Origin: Marimonas arenosa
Lineage (GTDB): Bacteria > Pseudomonadota > Alphaproteobacteria > Rhodobacterales > Rhodobacteraceae
Reading direction: 5' to 3'
Length of the DNA stretch: 64,000 nt
Assembly (NCBI RefSeq): GCF_030848945.1
Contig: NZ_JANHAX010000002.1
Span: 558,001 to 622,000 of the forward strand
Shown one piece after another: positions 59,650 to 64,000 of the stretch (position 1 is the first letter of the stretch; each line of letters opens with the position of its first letter). The position numbers and the translations under genes were made by a program. The notes under the pieces were generated by a model, which did no database searches, was not told where the DNA came from, and saw only the letters and a program-made list of their open reading frames with translations.

Positions 59650-60700
59650 TTTCGAGCCCCTCTGCTGGCGCTGCCAGATCGGCGGGCATCTCGGCAAAGA
59701 GCGTGTCGAACATCGCCCGTGCGGCTTCCGGCCCTGTCGCCAGATAGCGCTCGGCCGCTGTTTCGACGTCTTCCCGGCAGCTGCGCAACAGCTCCTCCTC
59801 ATCGGTTTTCGACCAGCTATGCGCATCAGTCAGATACTTGCGCAGGCGCGCAACCGGCTCTTCCTTCCAGCGCGGGCTGACTTCTTCCTCCTCGCGATAC
59901 CGGCTGGCATCGTCAGCGGTGGTATGGTCGCCCAGCCGGTAGCTGAGGCATTCGATCAGCGCGCCGCCTTCGCCCGCGCGCGCCCTGTCCAGCGCGCGGC
60001 CCACCGCCTCGCGCACGGCAATCACGTCGTTGCCGTCCACCTGTTCGCCGGGCAGTCCGGCTGCCACGGCCTTCTGTGCCAGCGTTTCCGCGGCGGTCTG
60101 GTCCTTGCGTCGCACGGAAATGGCCCACTGGTTGTTGTTGATCACGAAAACCGCAGGCAGTTGCCAAGCTCCAACGATGTTCATCGCCTCGTAGAAATCG
60201 CCTTTCGACGTGGCGCCGTCCCCGGCCACGGCCACCGCCACACCCGGTTCGCCCTTCTGCTTCATGGCCAGCGCCACCCCCGCGGCATGCGGAAACTGCG
60301 AGGCCACAGGGATGCAGACCGGGAAATCCTGTCGGGGTCCTTTGAAATCGTTGCCGCGCTCGTCGCCGCCCCAGTAGAGCAACAGTTCGTCCAGCGTGAC
60401 CCCGCGGACGAGCTGGGCACCGTGTTCGCGGAAGGAGGGCAGGAACACGTCCTCGGGCCGCATCGCGCTGGCCACGCCCACCCCAATCGCTTCCTGCCCC
60501 AGACTCGAGGCATATGTGCCAAGCCGGCCGGTACGCTGAAGCGCAATCGCCTTGGTGTCGAAGGCGCGGGTCAGCACCATAGCCGCGTACATTTCGACCA
60601 GCGTTGCGCGATCCTTGGCGAAATCCGGCAGCGGCCTTCGCACCTCCGCAGTTGCGTCGAGAAAACCAGAGATGGACGGTGACGGTTGTTGTTCGACCAT
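59642..60700 (-). CDS. Branched-chain keto acid dehydrogenase E1 alpha
   Basis: This 352-residue subunit holds thiamine diphosphate. The cofactor motif GDG-x(25-30)-NN is clear as GDGATSKGDFYEAMN (about residues 160-175) to VFVINNNQWA (about 184-193). RTGRLGTYASSLGQEAIGVG and SYRLGDHTTADDASRYR belong to the E1 alpha signature; the last covers the phosphorylation-loop region. It forms an alpha2beta2 enzyme with the next gene. No lipoamide dehydrogenase gene (E3) is in the window, so it must be shared. Confidence 0.95.
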   Translation of the reverse strand: MVEQQPSPSISGFLDATAEVRRPLPDFAKDRATLVEMYAAMVLTRAFDTKAIALQRTGRLGTYASSLGQEAIGVGVASAMRPEDVFLPSFREHGAQLVRGVTLDELLLYWGGDERGNDFKGPRQDFPVCIPVASQFPHAAGVALAMKQKGEPGVAVAVAGDGATSKGDFYEAMNIVGAWQLPAVFVINNNQWAISVRRKDQTAAETLAQKAVAAGLPGEQVDGNDVIAVREAVGRALDRARAGEGGALIECLSYRLGDHTTADDASRYREEEEVSPRWKEEPVARLRKYLTDAHSWSKTDEEELLRSCREDVETAAERYLATGPEAARAMFDTLFAEMPADLAAPAEGLENG

Positions 60701-60703
60701 GCG

Positions 60704-62410
60704 CTACTCCCCTTTCCCCTCCGCCAGTTCCTTCGCCATGATCTCGCGCATGACGTATTTCTGCACCTTGCCGGTGATGGTCATCGGGAATTCGTCGACG
60801 AACCGAACGTAGCGGGGAATCTTGAAATGCGCGATCTGACCCTTGCAGAACGCGCGGATTTCCTCGGCCGTGACGCTCTGGCCCTCGTGCAGCTTGATCC
60901 AGGCGCACACCTCCTCGCCGTATTTCTCGTCGGGCGCGCCGATCACTTCGACCTGCTCGATCGCCGGGTGGGTATAGAGAAAATCCTCGATTTCGCGCGG
61001 GAAGATGTTTTCGCCGCCCCGGATCAGCATGTCCTTGATTCGGCCGACGATCTGGAAATAGCCCTCGTCATCCAGCACCGCCACGTCGCCGCTGGCGATC
61101 CAGCGGGCTTCGTCGATCGCTTTGGCGGTCTTTTCCGGGTCGTTCCAGTATTTCGGCATCACGCAGTAGCCGCGGGTCAGCAACTCGCCCGCCTCGCCGC
61201 GCGGCACGATCCGGCCCATCGGGTCGACGATCTTGATCTCGGTATGCGGCAGAACCCGGCCGACGGTTTCGACCCGCCGATGCACCGGATCGTCGACCGA
61301 GGTCTGGGTGCTGACCGGCCCGGTTTCGGTCATGCCATAGGCGATGGTGATCTGCTCCATGTGCATCTCGCCCATGATCCGTTTCATCAACTCGGCCGGG
61401 CAAGGCGCTCCGGCGATGATCCCGGTGCGCAAGCTGGACAGATCGCGGCCCTTGAAGCCGGGGCTTTCCAGCGCCGCGATGAACATCGTCGGCACACCGT
61501 GAAACACCGTGCAGCGTTCGGCCTCGACCGCGTCCATCGACGCGGTGGCATCGAACCCGGCCGAGGCAAACACCATGGTTGCGCCGTGGGCAACGCAGCA
61601 CAACGTGCCCAGCACCATGCCGAAGCAGTGATACATTGGTACCGGGATGCACATCCTGTCCTTGTGGCTCAGCTTCATCTGCACGCCGGTGAAATAGGCG
61701 TTGTTGACGATGTTGTGGTGGGTGAGCGTCGCCGCCTTGGGCCGGCCGGTGGTGCCCGAAGTGAACTGGATGTTGATCGGGTCGTCGAACTGAAGCAGGC
61801 CGGCCAGTTGCGTGACCCGGGCGCGGGTTTCGTCGCTGGCCCGCGATTTCAGATCGTCGTAAGTGATGGCGCCGGGCGCCGGGGTTTCTCCCAAGGTGAT
61901 GATCCAGCGCAGACTGGGGATCTTCTGCGCTGCAAGCCTGCCTGGGTTGGCGCAGGCCATCTCGGGCATGAGCTCGGTCAGCATGGTGATGTAATCGCTG
62001 GATTTGAAGCTTGGAACCATCACCAGCGCCTTCACTTCGACCTGATTGAGCGCATATTCAAGCTCGGACAGGCGATAGGCAGGGTTGATGTTGACCAGGA
62101 TCAGCCCGGCGCGGGCGGTGGCGAATTGCAGCGTCACCCACTCGGCCATGTTGGGCGCCCAGACTCCAATCCGGTCGCCCGGTTCCAGCCCTAGCGCCAC
62201 CAATCCCGCAGCGACCTCTGTGGCCCGTCGACCTAGTTCCGCGTAGCTCCAACGCACCCCTTGATAGGGAACCACCAGCGCGTCGTTGTCCGGGTGTTTC
62301 GTGACGGCGTTTTCCAAAAGGCCGCCTACGGTCAAGCCCACCAGCGGATCTGGCGATGCCCCGTGCACATAGCTCGCCGCGCCATGCGCCCTATCTGAAG
62401 TTGCAGTCAT
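60704..62410 (-). CDS. Acyl-CoA synthetase (AMP-binding, FadD-like)
   Basis: This 568-residue enzyme is of the ANL superfamily. The AMP/phosphate loop is [20 protein letters not shown], seen as [10 protein letters not shown]; further marks are [60 protein letters not shown] (parts [22 protein letters not shown]) and the C-terminal Lys of [11 protein letters not shown]. It activates a carboxylic acid to its CoA thioester; medium- or branched-chain acids are likely. It starts the operon at 62410 (GGAGGGAG site) and ends three bases before E1 alpha. Confidence 0.92.
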   Translation of the reverse strand: MTATSDRAHGAASYVHGASPDPLVGLTVGGLLENAVTKHPDNDALVVPYQGVRWSYAELGRRATEVAAGLVALGLEPGDRIGVWAPNMAEWVTLQFATARAGLILVNINPAYRLSELEYALNQVEVKALVMVPSFKSSDYITMLTELMPEMACANPGRLAAQKIPSLRWIITLGETPAPGAITYDDLKSRASDETRARVTQLAGLLQFDDPINIQFTSGTTGRPKAATLTHHNIVNNAYFTGVQMKLSHKDRMCIPVPMYHCFGMVLGTLCCVAHGATMVFASAGFDATASMDAVEAERCTVFHGVPTMFIAALESPGFKGRDLSSLRTGIIAGAPCPAELMKRIMGEMHMEQITIAYGMTETGPVSTQTSVDDPVHRRVETVGRVLPHTEIKIVDPMGRIVPRGEAGELLTRGYCVMPKYWNDPEKTAKAIDEARWIASGDVAVLDDEGYFQIVGRIKDMLIRGGENIFPREIEDFLYTHPAIEQVEVIGAPDEKYGEEVCAWIKLHEGQSVTAEEIRAFCKGQIAHFKIPRYVRFVDEFPMTITGKVQKYVMREIMAKELAEGKGE

Positions 62411-62729
62411 GCTCTCCCTCCTCCGTCTCAACATGACGCTATCGACAAGCCCGAAGAAACCCTCCCTTTTTTAACACTAGATACCACGGCGACTCGCAGC
62501 ATTGACATAGAGCAAGGACGCCAGGCGCGAAGGTCGCTGAGCTGAGCAAATCCGCCGTCTCGATGGTGGCGATCACGAATGCCGAGAGGGCCGCTATCGT
62601 TAGGAGTTTGGGCGACCGAGTTGCGACTGTTTTTCCCGCTTGGAGAGCAACGCACATCGCACACTTGCGGTGTTGCGTTCCCGAAAGCGGCCAATTTGCA
62701 GACCAGCGAATTTCAGCAGATCCGAGGTT
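62411..62729. other. Gene-free region upstream of the branched-chain operon
   Basis: These 319 bases separate the operon start from the stop of the acetyl-CoA hydrolase gene. They must hold the operon promoter. Small frames on both strands have no similarity. The segment around 62680-62710 (GAAAGCGGCCAATTTGCAGA) resembles degenerate intergenic sequences common in roseobacter genomes. Confidence 0.5.
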
Positions 62730-64000
62730 TCATCCCTCAGCCGCGGCGTCTCGGAGCCCTTGCAGGATCGACCAGCGCGTCAGGCGTTCGCCCAGGGACG
62801 TGGGGTGGTCGAGCGCCAGCCGTTCAAGGCATTCCATTTCGCCCGCGGAAGGCGTGGCACCGGCAAACCCTCTGGCGGCGCAGGCGAGCAGCTTAGGCTT
62901 GCTGTGGGCGATTGAACCCAGTTTGCGCAATCCACCGATCAGCCGCTGTTCCACAGGGGTCATCGCCGAACCGAGCGGGAATTGCGGCAGTATGCCCTTG
63001 TCGCGCCAGAGCTTGAGTGTCGAATCGAGGCGCTTGGGCGTGTTGAGCCGCCACCTGTCGGGAATCTTGAAGGAACGCTCGATCTTGCCAGCGCGCTTGG
63101 CGTCGCTGAGCAACGCATCCTGGAACCGTGCATCGGTGATCGCGAGCATCGCTGCGATACAGTCGCGGTCCGATTTGCCGCGTAGATCGGCGACTCCATA
63201 TTCGGTCACGATGATATCGCGCAGATGCCGCGGAATGGTCGTGTGACCATAATTCCAGACGATATTGGAAAAAACCCGCCCCTTTTGGGTGCGTGTAGCG
63301 TCGAGAATGATGATGGAACGCGCGCCGGGCAGCTCATGACCTTGGACGATGAAGTTGTATTGCCCGCCCACACCGCTGACCACGCGTCCGTCTTCCAGTG
63401 CGTCCGAAGTCACTGCACCCAGCGGTGTCGCCAGCATGGCCTTGTTGATGAACCGCCCCAACTTGCGATCAGCGCGTTTCATCGCCTCGTCACCGTAGAG
63501 CTGGTTTGTGAAAGCCACGGATGTCATCGCGATGTCGTCGAGTTCGTCTTCGCCCAAATTACGGAGCGCGGCATAAAGTTCATGTGATCCCAGGTAGAAG
63601 GCCGAATGAATCAGCGGCCCTTTGTCCAGTCCCATTGCCTCGGCGTAGTGTTCGGCGCGCCGTTTAAGGATGCCGTCGTGCCGGAGCTGAAGGAGGCCCT
63701 CGACGAGCATTTCCGAACAGGCATAGAGGCCCTCCTCGAACGGTTCCAGATGAGTGATCGCCTCCGCGTTGGTCTGGGTTTCGAGCCTTTCGAAAATGTC
63801 GCGGAACTGGTTGTTGTCCCGCTGGCGCATCCGGAGCGCGTGCGTCAGCGCGTCGGAAAACCCGCCGATCCCAACTTGGATCGTACCGCCGTCGGGAATC
63901 AGAGAGGCGACGTTGAAGGCTGTCGCATAGTCGCAAGTCCGTACCGGCTCTTTCGGCACCTCGAACAAGTCAAACTGGTGTTCCGGTCCATCCAAGATGA
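62730..64000 (-). CDS. Acetyl-CoA hydrolase/transferase family protein (partial, N-terminus outside)
   Basis: The frame is open to the window edge and gives 423 residues. IPDGGTIQVGIGGFSDALTHALR resembles the glycine-rich start of CoA-transferase family I; a later part has GRVVSGVGGQYNFIVQGHELPGARSIIILDATR, read through GVGGQYNF, and IIVTEYGVADLRGKSDRDCIAAM, the EYG-V-A-L-RG signature of the acetyl-CoA hydrolase/transferase C-domain. Family members move CoA between acetate, succinate or butyrate-type acids. Full length is probably longer, since such proteins in roseobacters can exceed 600 residues. It is upstream of, and parallel to, the branched-chain operon. Confidence 0.82.
   Translation of the reverse strand, partial: ILDGPEHQFDLFEVPKEPVRTCDYATAFNVASLIPDGGTIQVGIGGFSDALTHALRMRQRDNNQFRDIFERLETQTNAEAITHLEPFEEGLYACSEMLVEGLLQLRHDGILKRRAEHYAEAMGLDKGPLIHSAFYLGSHELYAALRNLGEDELDDIAMTSVAFTNQLYGDEAMKRADRKLGRFINKAMLATPLGAVTSDALEDGRVVSGVGGQYNFIVQGHELPGARSIIILDATRTQKGRVFSNIVWNYGHTTIPRHLRDIIVTEYGVADLRGKSDRDCIAAMLAITDARFQDALLSDAKRAGKIERSFKIPDRWRLNTPKRLDSTLKLWRDKGILPQFPLGSAMTPVEQRLIGGLRKLGSIAHSKPKLLACAARGFAGATPSAGEMECLERLALDHPTSLGERLTRWSILQGLRDAAAEG

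Noticed and set aside
60686..62194. 502-codon plus-strand frame opposite the acyl-CoA synthetase gene
   Set aside because: Asp/His/Gly-rich shadow of the synthetase gene, with no similarity of its own.
1..64000. CRISPR arrays, integrases, transposases or complete prophage
   Set aside because: No regularly spaced direct repeats and no such genes were seen; the only phage-like gene is the DUF2793 protein.

Overview
The window is 64 kb of GC-rich, gene-dense chromosome from an alphaproteobacterium, most probably Rhodobacterales (roseobacter group). This rests on the style of the proteins (DUF1127, DUF4342, DUF2793, PraR-like XRE regulator, TauA-like taurine binding protein, CuyA/HpsN-like organosulfonate enzymes), on many four-base ATGA/GTGA gene overlaps, and on intergenic repeats of the type ending in CTCCGGGATATTT. 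No tRNA, rRNA, CRISPR array, integrase or transposase was seen.

Layout. 1-14.5 kb is housekeeping: rpmG, an acetyltransferase, a DUF4342 protein, a Bax-inhibitor-1 membrane protein, DUF1127 and a divergent LysR regulator, a quinone oxidoreductase, an XRE regulator followed by an inositol-monophosphatase-family enzyme, 8-oxoguanine deaminase, a CAP-domain protein, and a run mgtE / 5-formyl-THF cyclo-ligase / OsmC / YmdB phosphodiesterase / EamA exporter / SLC13 permease. A small Tat-signal protein gene at about 14.4-14.9 kb is broken by an in-frame stop. 15-21 kb is a nucleobase/nucleoside uptake operon (BMP-type binding protein, double ATPase, two permeases, cytosine-deaminase-like enzyme) preceded by a RutR-like palindrome. 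21-24 kb carries ilvD and msrB-msrA.

24-36 kb is a surface polysaccharide locus: rmlCBDA (dTDP-rhamnose), kdsA, kdsB and kdsD (CMP-Kdo), and kpsT/kpsE with a divergent kpsM (group-2-like capsule export), followed by an orphan phage-tail-like DUF2793 gene and an alpha/beta hydrolase. Between kdsB and kdsD lies a large head-to-head repeat. 36-42.4 kb is an organosulfonate module: tauABC-like importer, with divergent cuyA (cysteate sulfo-lyase) and an hpsN-like dehydrogenase that would often be labelled histidinol dehydrogenase.

42.5-51.3 kb is the least ordinary part: a tightly packed seven-gene minus-strand operon of a zinc-ribbon membrane protein, a membrane-anchored seven-bladed beta-propeller, a 1273-residue membrane protein, a double-zinc-ribbon protein, a secreted discoidin-like (NADase-type glycan-binding) protein, a secreted HEAT-repeat protein and an L,D-transpeptidase. 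I know of no described system with this composition. Divergent from it is a Fe3+-type ABC importer (51.5-54.8 kb), then a CDP-alcohol phosphatidyltransferase and a small glycine-zipper lipoprotein. 56.4-62.4 kb is a branched-chain amino-acid catabolic operon (acyl-CoA synthetase, E1 alpha, E1 beta, E2, leucine-type dehydrogenase), and the window ends inside an acetyl-CoA hydrolase/transferase gene.
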